This document shows positions 1-9,500 of a stretch of 64,000 nt of DNA, one piece after another. This DNA comes from Acinetobacter courvalinii (lineage in GTDB: Bacteria > Pseudomonadota > Gammaproteobacteria > Pseudomonadales > Moraxellaceae). The stretch covers positions 450,739 through 514,738 of the forward strand of contig NZ_BMDA01000001.1 of assembly GCF_014635545.1 (NCBI RefSeq), written 5' to 3'. Both the position numbers and the translations under genes were made by a program. Position 1 is the first letter of the stretch; each line of letters opens with the position of its first letter. Under the pieces are notes generated by a model that was not told the origin of the DNA, did no database searches, and saw only the letters and a program-made list of their open reading frames with translations.

Positions 1-659
1 TTGGTATGAATGATCGCCCTGTAGATTTAGTGGGTGAGGCGGTAGATTGTGCAATACGGGTGGGGGAATTGCAGGATTCCAGTCTCATTGCACGCCGTAT
101 TGGTACGTTTCAGTGTGCCACGGCAGCATCGGCCTGCTATTTAGAAAAATATGGTGAACCAAAAACACTTGAGGATTTGCAAAAGAATCATCAAGCCATT
201 CATTTCTTTTCCAGTCGTACAGGGCGTAATTTTGACTGGGATTTTGTGGTCGATGACCTGATCCAGAGTGTCAGTGTCAATGGGCAGGTGTCTGTCAATG
301 ATGGCGATGCCTATATCGATTTGGCGCTGCAAGGCTTTGGCCTGATTCAAGGACCACGTTATATGCTGACCAATCACTTTGAAGCAGGGACTTTAAAGGA
401 AGTATTACCCCAATGGACACCTGCACCGATGCCGATTTCAGTGGTGTATTTGCAGAGTCGGCATTTATCGCACAAGGTCCGGGTTTTTGTTGACTGGGTG
501 GCGGAGCTGTTTGCAGGATGTCCATTATTAGGCGGGAGTGCTTTGCCGCTGGATCAGAAATGTGAATTTGCCTGTGATCAGAAAAGTAGTCATGAATATA
601 CCATTCGTACTTTGGTGGAACAGCATAATATTGCTGAAGCAAGGGCATTGAAGACTTGA
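1..659 (+). CDS. LysR-type transcriptional regulator, C-terminal effector domain (5' end cut by window)
   Basis: The frame is open from the window edge, and its first residues (MNDRPVDLVGEAVDCAIRVG) match the middle of a LysR substrate-binding domain. The methionine at base 6 is therefore internal and the DNA-binding half lies outside the window. The visible part holds the LysR_substrate fold core, including the IARRIG and GFGLIQGPRYML segments. After the usual end of the fold (about residue 170 of the visible part) there is a tail of roughly 45 residues, rich in Lys, Glu and Cys, which is longer than in typical family members. The target genes cannot be told from this fragment. The next gene is an iron-receptor gene with its own Fur-like site, so a regulatory link is not implied. 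Confidence 0.85.
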   Translation, partial: GMNDRPVDLVGEAVDCAIRVGELQDSSLIARRIGTFQCATAASACYLEKYGEPKTLEDLQKNHQAIHFFSSRTGRNFDWDFVVDDLIQSVSVNGQVSVNDGDAYIDLALQGFGLIQGPRYMLTNHFEAGTLKEVLPQWTPAPMPISVVYLQSRHLSHKVRVFVDWVAELFAGCPLLGGSALPLDQKCEFACDQKSSHEYTIRTLVEQHNIAEARALKT

Positions 660-760
660 GCTAAGCAGGCCTAGCGAGATGGAAAGGATCATAAAGAGCT
701 GCTTATATCACTCATAAATAATAGAAATCAGTTAAATTTGTTTGTTTTTGTTGGTCAAAT

Positions 761-779
761 GATAATAATAATGATTCTT
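761..779 (+). promoter_or_regulatory. Fur box upstream of TonB receptor gene
   Basis: The 19 bases starting GATAATAATAATGATT match 15 of 19 positions of the classical Fur consensus GATAATGATAATCATTATC. The site ends 19 bp before the start codon of the siderophore receptor, where a bound repressor would block transcription or initiation. Iron repression of the receptor is inferred from the site and the gene class. Confidence 0.75.
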
Positions 780-798
780 GTTTATTTGTTAAAATATT

Positions 799-3057
799 AT
801 GGACAGCCAGATCAGAAAAACTGCTTTAAATATTGCGATAAAGTCAATCTTAATGTGGGGCGTTTTATCAAACAGTGCGCTTGCAGAAGAACAGCCTTTG
901 GCCAAGGAGTCATCTTCAATCTTACCTACGATAAAAGTTACTGCGGAAGAAGATGAAAAAACTGAAGGGAATAAAAGTTTTAAAGCGAACTCATCTCGAA
1001 GTTCATCCAAGCTTAAACTTTCTTTAAAAGAAACACCTCAATCAGTCAGTGTGATTACACGAGAACAAATAGAACAGCGAAATCTAAATATTATCGATGA
1101 TGTCCTTGCTGCTACACCTGGGGTAACGGTCACTAAAAGTGATAGCGAGCGTTCAAATTATTTTGCGAGAGGTTATGCAATTACAAATCGACAAATTGAT
1201 GGAATGCCAATAGGTGAAAACAGTCCACGTGTAGATAGTTTTTTCTTTGATCGTATTGAGGTTGTGAAGGGTGCGACGGGTTTAACAGGGAGTACGGGAA
1301 ATCCTTCTGCAACCATTAATATGATTCGTAAACGACCAACTAAAGAACTGTCGGGTAATGTAGCAACTTCATTTAGCCGTTGGAATAAAATTCGTAATGA
1401 AGTTGACGTTTCGATTCCATTATCTACAGACGGGAGTGTAAGAAGCCGAGTGATGGCAGCCCGAACTGAGGGTGATTCATATATGGATTACTACTCTCTA
1501 GAAACTTTGGCTGCAATGGCAATGGTAGAAGCCGATATTACAGAAAAATTAACGGGTAGTGTTGGCTTCCAGTATCAAGACAATCAGCCTCGTGGTTCGA
1601 CATGGGGAACAGTACCTTACTGGAATCAAGATGGTTCGCTTGCCAATTTACCAAGAAATTTTAGCTTGGCAAATAGCTGGAACACCATTAGTCAACGAGA
1701 TAAAACAGCATTTGCCGATTTGACCTATAAATTTGATAATAATTGGATGATCAAGGCTGCTGCCGCGTATTCACTATCCAAAAGTTTTTGGTTGATGTCC
1801 TATGGCGGTTCTGGTTTCCCGAATCAAAATGATGGGACTGGAGTAGGAGTATGGTCAACAGTCTATCCAACATCAGAATCTAAAAAAACCAGTTTAGAGC
1901 TGTATGCGAGCGGTCCTTTTCAGTTATTTAATCGCGAACATGAACTTATTATTGGTGCTAATGGCTTTGACCGTTCTACAGATAGTCCTTCAGGTCAGCT
2001 CAATGGTTTGGCGAGTGGCCAATTGACCTGTACTAAAAAAGTGAATGATGTCACTTTACCTTCTAATAATATTGGTGATACATGCGTGATTAATGATTGG
2101 CGTACATGGGATGGCAATGCAACCATTAAACCAGATTATACCGTTACGCCAGCAACCAAAGATGCCAAACAACGTAATTATGGGGTATATAGCACTTTAA
2201 AACTCAATGTTACCGATGAATTAAAATTAATTGTAGGTGGACGCTATAGTGATTATTCAGCGACGAATGGAACGAAAAGTGATGTAAAAGCTGATGCATT
2301 TACGCCTTACTTTGGAGTGACGTATGATCTTAATGATTTTATAACGGCCTATACCAGTTATACCGATATGTTTAATCCAAGTAGTCAAAAAGACCGTAAT
2401 AATAGTTTCTTGGAGCCAGAAGTTGGTAAAAGTTATGAAGCAGGTTTGAAAGCAAGTTTGCTAGATAATCAATTACTGGCAACAGCTGCTGCTTTTTGGT
2501 CTAAAAAATCGAATGTTGCCATACTTGATAGTGAAGCAGTCGCTGCGGGTATTAAAACAGATGATGGTGCTGACCCAATGAAAGCATCAGGTGAGGGGTT
2601 AAAAATTGAAGGTTTTGAACTCGAAGCTATTGGGCAGATCACACCTAATTGGAATATTACAGCGGGTTATACCTATGTAAACAGCATAAGTTCAGAACAA
2701 GTAAGCGCTTCTACCTCTATTCCCCAAAACTTAGCGAAGGTTTATACCAACTTTAAATTACCAGAAGATTTATGGGATGGTGCAAATAAGGTAAACGTAG
2801 GCTTTGGGGTAAATTGGCAAAGTGAAGTAAAGCGCAAATGGGGTGGAGCACCATCGAATACAGATGGTTTTATTCGACAAGAAGCATATTTTCTGGCAAA
2901 CGCCAATATTGGCTATGAATTAAGTAAAGATCTGAGTGCTAATATTCAAGTTACTAATTTATTTGATAAAAAGTACTATCAGGAAATAGGGTTTTATAAT
3001 GGTGTGTATTGGGGAGAACCACGTAATGTAACCTTGTCTTTGCGAGCAAAATTCTAA
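799..3057 (+). CDS. TonB-dependent siderophore receptor
   Basis: A 752-residue outer-membrane receptor that should import a ferric siderophore using TonB energy. Residues 1 to about 29 form a signal peptide ending in ALA. A TonB-box-like segment (PTIKVTA) follows near residue 43, then the plug domain (about 75-180; LKETPQSVSVITREQI, GRFARGY-like and VEVVKGATGL-type segments), then a 22-strand barrel ending in the typical C-terminal aromatic (RAKF). The ETPQSVSVITREQ motif is characteristic of the hydroxamate/pyoverdine receptor branch (FhuE/FpvA-like), but the ligand cannot be fixed from sequence. A Fur-like box lies just upstream. No siderophore synthesis genes are in the window, so it may take up foreign siderophores. 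The Shine-Dalgarno is weak at the ATG chosen. Confidence 0.93.
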   Translation: MDSQIRKTALNIAIKSILMWGVLSNSALAEEQPLAKESSSILPTIKVTAEEDEKTEGNKSFKANSSRSSSKLKLSLKETPQSVSVITREQIEQRNLNIIDDVLAATPGVTVTKSDSERSNYFARGYAITNRQIDGMPIGENSPRVDSFFFDRIEVVKGATGLTGSTGNPSATINMIRKRPTKELSGNVATSFSRWNKIRNEVDVSIPLSTDGSVRSRVMAARTEGDSYMDYYSLETLAAMAMVEADITEKLTGSVGFQYQDNQPRGSTWGTVPYWNQDGSLANLPRNFSLANSWNTISQRDKTAFADLTYKFDNNWMIKAAAAYSLSKSFWLMSYGGSGFPNQNDGTGVGVWSTVYPTSESKKTSLELYASGPFQLFNREHELIIGANGFDRSTDSPSGQLNGLASGQLTCTKKVNDVTLPSNNIGDTCVINDWRTWDGNATIKPDYTVTPATKDAKQRNYGVYSTLKLNVTDELKLIVGGRYSDYSATNGTKSDVKADAFTPYFGVTYDLNDFITAYTSYTDMFNPSSQKDRNNSFLEPEVGKSYEAGLKASLLDNQLLATAAAFWSKKSNVAILDSEAVAAGIKTDDGADPMKASGEGLKIEGFELEAIGQITPNWNITAGYTYVNSISSEQVSASTSIPQNLAKVYTNFKLPEDLWDGANKVNVGFGVNWQSEVKRKWGGAPSNTDGFIRQEAYFLANANIGYELSKDLSANIQVTNLFDKKYYQEIGFYNGVYWGEPRNVTLSLRAKF

Positions 3058-3110
3058 ATCATATATAAGAAAGATGTAGGCGAGCCACCAACTAAACAGT
3101 TCAGGTTTTA

Positions 3111-3154
3111 AAAATAAAAAGCACTCGGTACTAAAACCAAGTGCTTTTTATTTT
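3111..3154. terminator. bidirectional intrinsic terminator
   Basis: A 15-bp perfect stem (AAAATAAAAAGCACT paired with AGTGCTTTTTATTTT) around a 14-nt loop sits between the convergent receptor and DUF4377 genes. A/T runs on both sides let it work in both directions. Confidence 0.88.
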
Positions 3155-3161
3155 AAAAATT

Positions 3162-3587
3162 TTATTTGCTAGGAACCGTTTCAATGACTTCATCTAGGAC
3201 ATAACGGATACTTGAGCCATCAGCGGGTGGATTCGGGATGTCATATTCTTTAACACGAATGAGGACTTGTTCATTGCTCTTATGCGTAAAACCTTCGATT
3301 CCTGCATAGAGATTTTCCCAATCTTTGCTCTTATATGTTTTTTGCCCATCTTTATAATCAAGTTGTTTAACTTGTAAGCAATCCATTTGTCCTGCTCCAG
3401 CATCACATTTTTGAGTTTTTGGAGAAATCTCAAGATATGAAACTCGGCTAGGCATTTGCTCTGCTCCCGTTTGTGCTGTGACAGATTTATCTTCAGGTGT
3501 GGGTTTGGTCTCAGTCTGTTTATTCGCGTCTTTTGAACAAGCTGTTAGCGCAATTGTTGTTAATGCTATAAATAAGATTTTTTTCAT
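3162..3587 (-). CDS. DUF4377 domain lipoprotein
   Basis: A 141-residue lipoprotein. Residues 1-17 are a short signal ending in the lipobox LTAC, so Cys becomes the lipidated N terminus. A low-complexity Thr/Lys/Glu linker follows to about residue 45. The globular part has the DUF4377 pattern: Cys pair (QKCDAGAGQMDCLQVK), a WENLYAGIEGFTHK segment and IPNPPADGSSIRYVL near the end. Members of this family occur alone or fused to META domains in envelope proteins; no activity is established. I chose the ATG at 3587 over the in-frame TTG at 3599 because it starts the classical MKKILF signal. It is convergent with the TonB receptor and shares its terminator. Confidence 0.8.
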   Translation of the reverse strand: MKKILFIALTTIALTACSKDANKQTETKPTPEDKSVTAQTGAEQMPSRVSYLEISPKTQKCDAGAGQMDCLQVKQLDYKDGQKTYKSKDWENLYAGIEGFTHKSNEQVLIRVKEYDIPNPPADGSSIRYVLDEVIETVPSK

Positions 3588-3897
3588 TTGTTTTCTCAAT
3601 TATTGAAAAGTCTCATCATAAAAGAAATCATAAGAACTGATGTTAATGAAGTGTCAACTAATTATCATTTTTATTGAGCAATCTAGTATCTTTTTTTAAG
3701 ATATTGGGTGATATTCCTAACCAATTGAACGTGTTTTATTCCATTGCCACTGGTCATTGTAGAGAATAAATATATAGCGTGAGTAGAAGTATCAATTTCC
3801 ATACTATCTTCATCCTATCAATTAAATATAAAGCTCAAAGAGCCAAGCGATACACGCTGACTCTCTGAGCAAAATTACGAATAGGGAATTAACTGTA
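3588..3897. other. intergenic region with possible terminator hairpin
   Basis: About 310 bp with no convincing coding frame. At 3833-3870 there is an imperfect inverted repeat (GCTCA...TGAGC with AGAG/CTCT and AGCG/CGCT arms) 28 bp beyond the acetamidase stop. It is followed on the minus strand by T-rich DNA and is a plausible terminator for that gene. The rest, near the DUF4377 start, is AT-rich promoter-like DNA with nothing specific recognised. Confidence 0.5.
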
Positions 3898-5124
3898 TTA
3901 TTTGGCTGCTTGATTAAATTCTTTAAAATCAGCTTTACGTATTTTGGCGTGAATCCCTTTGGTTTTATCCACTACCTGTGAAACCTCAAAATCTGTGGCT
4001 GCACTTAGATAAGCATAAGCAAGCGCTTCATCAATGCCATATTCCTGATTTAAAAAACGGATTGCTTCACGAGTCGACTTTTTCATAGCTTCATCTAATT
4101 CCTCATCCAGTCCTGGCGTAATCCAGAATTCTGCATTCTCTGCCAAAGGCTGCACAATTTCCTTACCCGGAATTTTGTCTTTGCCTGCTTTTAATAAGGT
4201 AAATTTAAGGGTTGCACGAGCGGATGCTTCTAGTGCTGTCAGTGCAACTTCACCATCACCCTGTGAAAAATGGCTATCGCCTGTATAGAACAGCGCACCG
4301 GGAACTTGTACTGGGTAGTAAATGGTTGATCCTGCACCTAACTCATTGATATCAATATTACCGCCATACATTGCAGGCGGGACAGAATGGACAGGCTCAG
4401 ATGTATTGGCTGCTACGCCCATAATGCCCATAAATGGATAAAGCGGGAAACGAATCGCTTTTCCTGATTCTGTTTTGAGTACGCCTTCGTATTCACCTTT
4501 GGCGTTCTTTTCTATCGGGGTAAATACTGAAACATTCCCATAACGTTCTGGGTGAGTAGCAGATGCATTTTCTTGTTTAGGTTTTTTAGGAAATTCACCC
4601 ACCAGTGCTCCTTTACCATGACGATTGGAAATCACGCCGTAAGGAACACGAGGTTCAACTTTAATGACTTCGACTTTTAAAATATCACCGGGTTGTGCAC
4701 CTTGAATTTCAACAGGTCCAGTGACGATATGCGGGCCATCCTGATGAAAATCATGTTTTAAATTAGACTTCGTAATTGTTTTTGCTTCATCGAGAATATT
4801 TTCAGCTTTTACACCTTTCGATTTAAAATATTTTTCTGCATCACGCCCTTGATCCTCCAATAAGCCTTCATGTGAGACCGTATCAAAGGTCACCACACTT
4901 CCTGATGGAACGGCAATAACAGGCTTGGCATCTTTATTGGGTAAATAGCCCCAAGTGATGGTCTCTAAAGTCGAAGGAACATAATAATTGCCTTTATAGT
5001 TACCATCTTTTAGCTGGACAGGTTTATTTGAGATCTGTTTAAGAATATTAAAACTTTCTGCGTAAACCGTTGACGTCGCAAAACTGCTGAGAATGACAAA
5101 AGAAAGGAGCGAGCGCTTAAACAT
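3898..5124 (-). CDS. exported acetamidase/formamidase family protein
   Basis: A 408-residue member of the FmdA/AmdA acetamidase-formamidase family, which hydrolyses small amides to ammonia and the acid. A signal peptide (residues 1-22, ending VYA) puts it in the periplasm, unlike the cytoplasmic FmdA. Family segments seen are DGPHIVTGPVEIQGAQPGDIL (about 130-150), the TSEPVHSVPPAMYGGNID metal/active-site region (about 240-260), and SQGDGEVALTALEASA (about 290-305). A Shine-Dalgarno (AGGA) lies about 8-9 nt before the ATG. No amide permease or regulator is adjacent. The substrate is unknown; exported members are poorly characterised. Confidence 0.85.
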   Translation of the reverse strand: MFKRSLLSFVILSSFATSTVYAESFNILKQISNKPVQLKDGNYKGNYYVPSTLETITWGYLPNKDAKPVIAVPSGSVVTFDTVSHEGLLEDQGRDAEKYFKSKGVKAENILDEAKTITKSNLKHDFHQDGPHIVTGPVEIQGAQPGDILKVEVIKVEPRVPYGVISNRHGKGALVGEFPKKPKQENASATHPERYGNVSVFTPIEKNAKGEYEGVLKTESGKAIRFPLYPFMGIMGVAANTSEPVHSVPPAMYGGNIDINELGAGSTIYYPVQVPGALFYTGDSHFSQGDGEVALTALEASARATLKFTLLKAGKDKIPGKEIVQPLAENAEFWITPGLDEELDEAMKKSTREAIRFLNQEYGIDEALAYAYLSAATDFEVSQVVDKTKGIHAKIRKADFKEFNQAAK

Positions 5125-5271
5125 AAAACATATCCTAATGAATTTAAAAAAATAACGGATAGGTTTAGAGCAAATTTTATGCCACGCTAAACTTCGATTT
5201 TATTGGATAATTTAAATGAAAAATGCACTATATTCTTACACAATAGCTGTCTAATCTAGTGCATCAGCCTC

Positions 5272-5994
5272 CTAACAAATCAACAGCAACCGATATTCGC
5301 CTTTTTTTTCAATTGGCGCTCGATGAACACAAGGCAAGACCTGTTGGGTGGGGTGATCTACAGCCAAGCGCCAAAGATGTCCGATCCCTAAATTGACTGG
5401 TTGAGCATCAGGTTGGGCTTGATAATGCAAATCAAAAAAGTATTCTTGCAAGAAGTGTTCAAATTCAGCTTCCGGCCCGTCATGTAATTTTCTGAGCTGT
5501 TCTCTGATTTCCGGGATTAAAATTTTTTGCTCAACCTGATCATTAGGCAAGATTTCGCTAGCCGCCCCATGATAGGTGCATAAAAATGTATCCGTTGCGA
5601 TGGGCGACCGATCGACGTGATAGGAATAGACATCTGTTGAAATGAAATCCAGTTCGTCATCGCGCTGGTAACTTTCAATTAAATTAAGAGTAGGTAAGGC
5701 TCCAAGATCAGTCAATAACTGTATATCCTGCAAAATCATTGTTCTAGCTAGATTCCCTTGTTCTGAAAGGTGCAGTGCTAAAAGGTCTTCTGCCGAAATT
5801 TCGGTAACATTTTCTTTTAACTGAAGCTGAGTCACGATTTCTTTAAAATCTCCAAGCGGATTTCTATGCCAGCAAAGCGCATTCATTTCTCCTTGGAAAT
5901 GCGTGTTAATCAGTTCAGAGAAAGTAGACACCACACCGACTTGCTTGTGATCAGAAAATGTATTGTTCATATCAGCAGTAAAAAAAGAAACCAT
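5272..5994 (-). CDS. DUF1826 family protein
   Basis: A 240-residue soluble protein with DUF1826 features: an N-terminal ALCWHRNPLGDF segment, a central HVDRSPIATDTFLCTYHGAAS segment rich in His and Cys, and a C-terminal HRAPIEKKGEYRLLLIC end. The function of the family is not established. The conserved HxDRxP...CTYxG pattern looks like a possible metal or cofactor site (inference). Two starts, at 5994 and at the internal ATG 5970, are possible; neither has a strong Shine-Dalgarno. No metal-homeostasis gene is next to it, and I saw no convincing Zur site upstream. Confidence 0.68.
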   Translation of the reverse strand: MVSFFTADMNNTFSDHKQVGVVSTFSELINTHFQGEMNALCWHRNPLGDFKEIVTQLQLKENVTEISAEDLLALHLSEQGNLARTMILQDIQLLTDLGALPTLNLIESYQRDDELDFISTDVYSYHVDRSPIATDTFLCTYHGAASEILPNDQVEQKILIPEIREQLRKLHDGPEAEFEHFLQEYFFDLHYQAQPDAQPVNLGIGHLWRLAVDHPTQQVLPCVHRAPIEKKGEYRLLLIC

Positions 5995-6264
5995 CCGCAG
6001 TAATATACACTGAGTTCTTGAAGATTTTTAATTTGATTTATTCGAGGAGATTAACTTTAAGCAACTGGATGAATTGGTGGTAGGCAGTTGCCTTAGTTAA
6101 GTAAAAATATAGATGTGCTGGGGCATTAAGGTGAGCGGAAAGAGCAGTTTTGAAAGATAGTATTTTATAAATTGAATAATTCACCAAATATTTTCTTCAG
6201 CAAATTTTAGTTATCACTAAAAAATTACATCAAACTATGAGGAATAATAACTGAAGTTTATGGG

Positions 6265-6280
6265 TATACAGATCTGTATA
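6265..6280. promoter_or_regulatory. 16-bp perfect palindrome (possible operator)
   Basis: TATACAGATCTGTATA reads the same on both strands. Perfect symmetry of this length in a gene-free stretch suggests a dimeric repressor site. No cognate regulator is adjacent. Confidence 0.4.
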
Positions 6281-6492
6281 GACAGCAGGTTCCTATAATT
6301 TGTAAAATGGATTAAATTTAAGGGAATAGCTGATAACGGAAGCTTGAACATTCCTCGGGCCCTAAAGAACTTAGGGGGTAATCTAGACAGGTGTTTTCAT
6401 TTTCATTGTTAAGTATTCCTGCCATTTGTTGATACGCAAATCAATGTACGGGAGAACAGAAAACTTAATTAAAAGTGCTAAATATCTATTTA

Positions 6493-6516
6493 GATTAGTA
6501 TTTTTAAATACTAATC
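6493..6516. promoter_or_regulatory. 24-bp near-perfect palindrome before helicase gene
   Basis: GATTAGTATTT and AAATACTAATC are exact inverted arms of 11 bp separated by TT. The repeat ends 40 bp before the preferred helicase start. It could be an operator or a leader hairpin; with no run of U after it, it is not a typical terminator. Confidence 0.5.
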
Positions 6517-6555
6517 CTTTTGAAGGATGTGAATATAATTTTTTTGAGAATTTTT

Positions 6556-9500
6556 ATGGATAATAAAAAGAGCAATTGCAATTTTACAGAAGTGAGCCAA
6601 ATTCTTTCATTTTGGCGAGATTTAGAAATTTTTACGATACCATCTGCTCCAACCGCGAAAGATAGTAATGAATTTACAAAGATCACCACCTTAAGGTTTG
6701 GTGAAGAATTACCTTGGAATAAGTCAGAGTATCAACCAACACAAAAAAATATATACACACATACAGTCTATATTGGTGTGACAGAGCAAGAATATCTCAC
6801 CCGACTTATTTTGCAAAAGGTTGTAAGAAAAGAGTTGAGTGATAAAGAGCGTGAACGCATTTCTGGTACTGGTTGGTTAGCTTCTTTTTCGGTAAATGAA
6901 AATGGGCGTTTGATTGAAGATAGTTATACACCAGCCAGTTATGTATATGGTACTCAAGCTTTAAGTGTAGGAGAGTCTCTTACAAATCTGAATGTTAGAC
7001 TTACACGAGCAAAAGAAGAGTTTGCTCAGCGCTGTCACTGTTTATCTCAATCAAAACTGGACTATCGCTGTTCATGGAAGGATTTACAAAGTGAGACGGA
7101 ATTAGTTCGTTCTATTTTTGAACAGGATGATCAGGCTGGGCTAGATTGGCGGTTTATCGTTGTTACTAAACGCTCTCCCAAAAAACCATCTGATTTAGAG
7201 AAAGTTGAGCAAGAAGTTAACTTTCTTAATTCATTTTATTTAGATGATCTTGACCAAATGCTGAAACAGAGTATGTCGAAGCAGCCATTTGGACAAGCAT
7301 TATCAGCATATCTTGGCTCCTCGATTATTCATGATGATCGAATAGATATTTTAAAAAATCATGAGGCTATGGCGGAGCTTGTTTGTGCTTCACACTTGCC
7401 GATTAGTCGCTGGCCTACATCACCCGATAAACCATTGGTATTAGCACAACAAGCTGTTGTTGCACATATTCAAAACTTTTTAAGCAAGCAAGATGGAGTT
7501 ATTGGGGTAAATGGTCCGCCTGGTACAGGAAAAACGACTTTATTATGCGATGTCATCGCAACAGTCATTACTGAGCGTGCCAAGCGAATCTCTGCGCTAT
7601 CTACGCCTGAAGCTATATTTAAAGAACCTATTCGACTCATGGGGAGAATGTTCTCACCGATTTTAGAAGAGTTGGTACGGGATACGTCAATTGTTATCAG
7701 TAGTAACAATAATAATGCTGTGAAAAATATCTCACAGGAATTACCTGCACTTAGTAAACTAGAAAAGCAGTACGCATCAACCTCCTTGTATTTTCCAGAA
7801 GTCATAAAGGGGGTATTTGATAGTCAAAAAGTTCTAGATGGAAATCAAAAAACGATTCCGACTTGGGGAATCATTGCGGCTGCATTAGGTAATAGTACGA
7901 ATCGTAAATCTTTTGCGCGGGCTTTTTTTAAGGAAGATCATGTTACTGATAACGAGGAGGTGAGTAATAAAGATTCATTTGTATCAATGAAGCAAATACT
8001 TGAGGATGCTATTCCCCATGTGAATAGTTATCGCCAAGAATGGAATCAAACAAAGCGCGAACTTCTCGAATTAATTGAGCAACTAGAACAAATCCGTTCT
8101 ATTTTGACGAAAGCAGAGCATGCTTCAGTGTCTATTTCTGCAATTAGGGAGAACAGAGAAAAGTTATCACAAACGGTTATACTAAAAAATAAAGTATTAA
8201 ATGAGCATCAACAGATATTTGATCAGTTACAGCATGAATTACAAGATCAATCTATCTTAATACAGTCTAAACAGCAGATATTAAAGCAAATCCAGATCTC
8301 AGATGGACCTCGACTCTGGGATCGTCTATGCGCATTATTTGGTTTTCGGACACAGCGTCTGGAAATCTATAATAAGCGGATTAATGAGGTAACCTTATCA
8401 TTGCAAAAAAATACGTCTCACTATGAAAACTTAATTGATGATAGGACAACACGAAATAAAGCGATAAAAATCTGTCAGCAAGAGTTATTAGAGCTTAATA
8501 ATGAATCTCTCAAGTTAAAACAAGAATATGAAAGGTTAAGCCATGATTTATTGGAGATAAAGAATTTAGGCGTAAAAAATATTGTTGGTCCTGATTTATG
8601 GAAGTTATCATTTGAAGAACTCCATCGAACTTCAGTAAATACGTCAGAAGTCATAGATGATCTGAGGGCCCGTATTTTTATTAAATCAATGCAACTGCAT
8701 AAGCTAACGATTTTATCTAATGCCAAGAGGTTCTTAAGCAATTTGAGAATGGTTGGACAAATGCTGGCAGGTAATGCAAAGGGATTAGAGTATGAAGGTC
8801 GCCCATTAATTTGGGATAGCTTATTTTTTGTTGTCCCTGTTGTATCGACAACTTTAGCTTCATTTAGTCGGCTTTTTGCAGGCTTGGGACAAGATAGTTT
8901 AGGCTGGTTACTTATTGATGAAGCTGGTCAAGCTACTCCTCAGTCCGCAGCAGGAGCAATTTGGCGGAGTAAAAAAGCGATTTTAATTGGTGATCCATTA
9001 CAGGTAAAACCCGTATTTACATTACCTGATAGTATTGTTGAAGTCCTGTGCAAACAAAATAATGTAGATATCTCTTGGTCCCCGGTATTTGAGTCGGTAC
9101 AAACGATTGCTGATCGAATAACACAATTTGGTTCATGGATTGGTGATGGTAATGTAAATGAACTATCAAGAATCTGGACGGGTATGCCCTTAAGGACACA
9201 TCGTCGATGTGACGATCCGATGTTCTCAATCGCAAATAATATTGCTTATGCAGGGCAAATGGTGCAAGGTCGTGTCGATAACCTTGGAAACCCTAAAGTG
9301 ACAGAGATTGCTTATGACATTGGTGCTAGTTCATGGCTCAATGTGGATTCAGTAGATTCTATTCATCCTGTTAATTATGAAGAACTTAATGTATTGATCT
9401 ATTCATTAAGAAAGCTTGAAGCAAATCAAAAAAAATCAGCTGATCAGTCAAGAATCAAAGTATATGTCATTTCTCCTTTTAGAAAAGTTATCCAAGCTTG

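Larger units (their letters stand above)
5995..6555. other. AT-rich intergenic region with two perfect palindromes
   Basis: About 560 bp without a believable gene. It contains the 16-bp palindrome at 6265-6280, a weak 6-bp hairpin CCCTAA/TTAGGG at 6360-6376, and the 24-bp palindrome at 6493-6516 just before the helicase gene. Stop codons are frequent in all frames. Confidence 0.6.

Noticed and set aside
738-956. A 72-codon frame overlapping the TonB-receptor start
   Set aside because: It overlaps the Fur-box region and the signal-peptide coding sequence, and is low in coding character.
5995-6060. Zur-box search before the DUF1826 gene
   Set aside because: Only a short GTAATATAC-like fragment was found, insufficient for a site.
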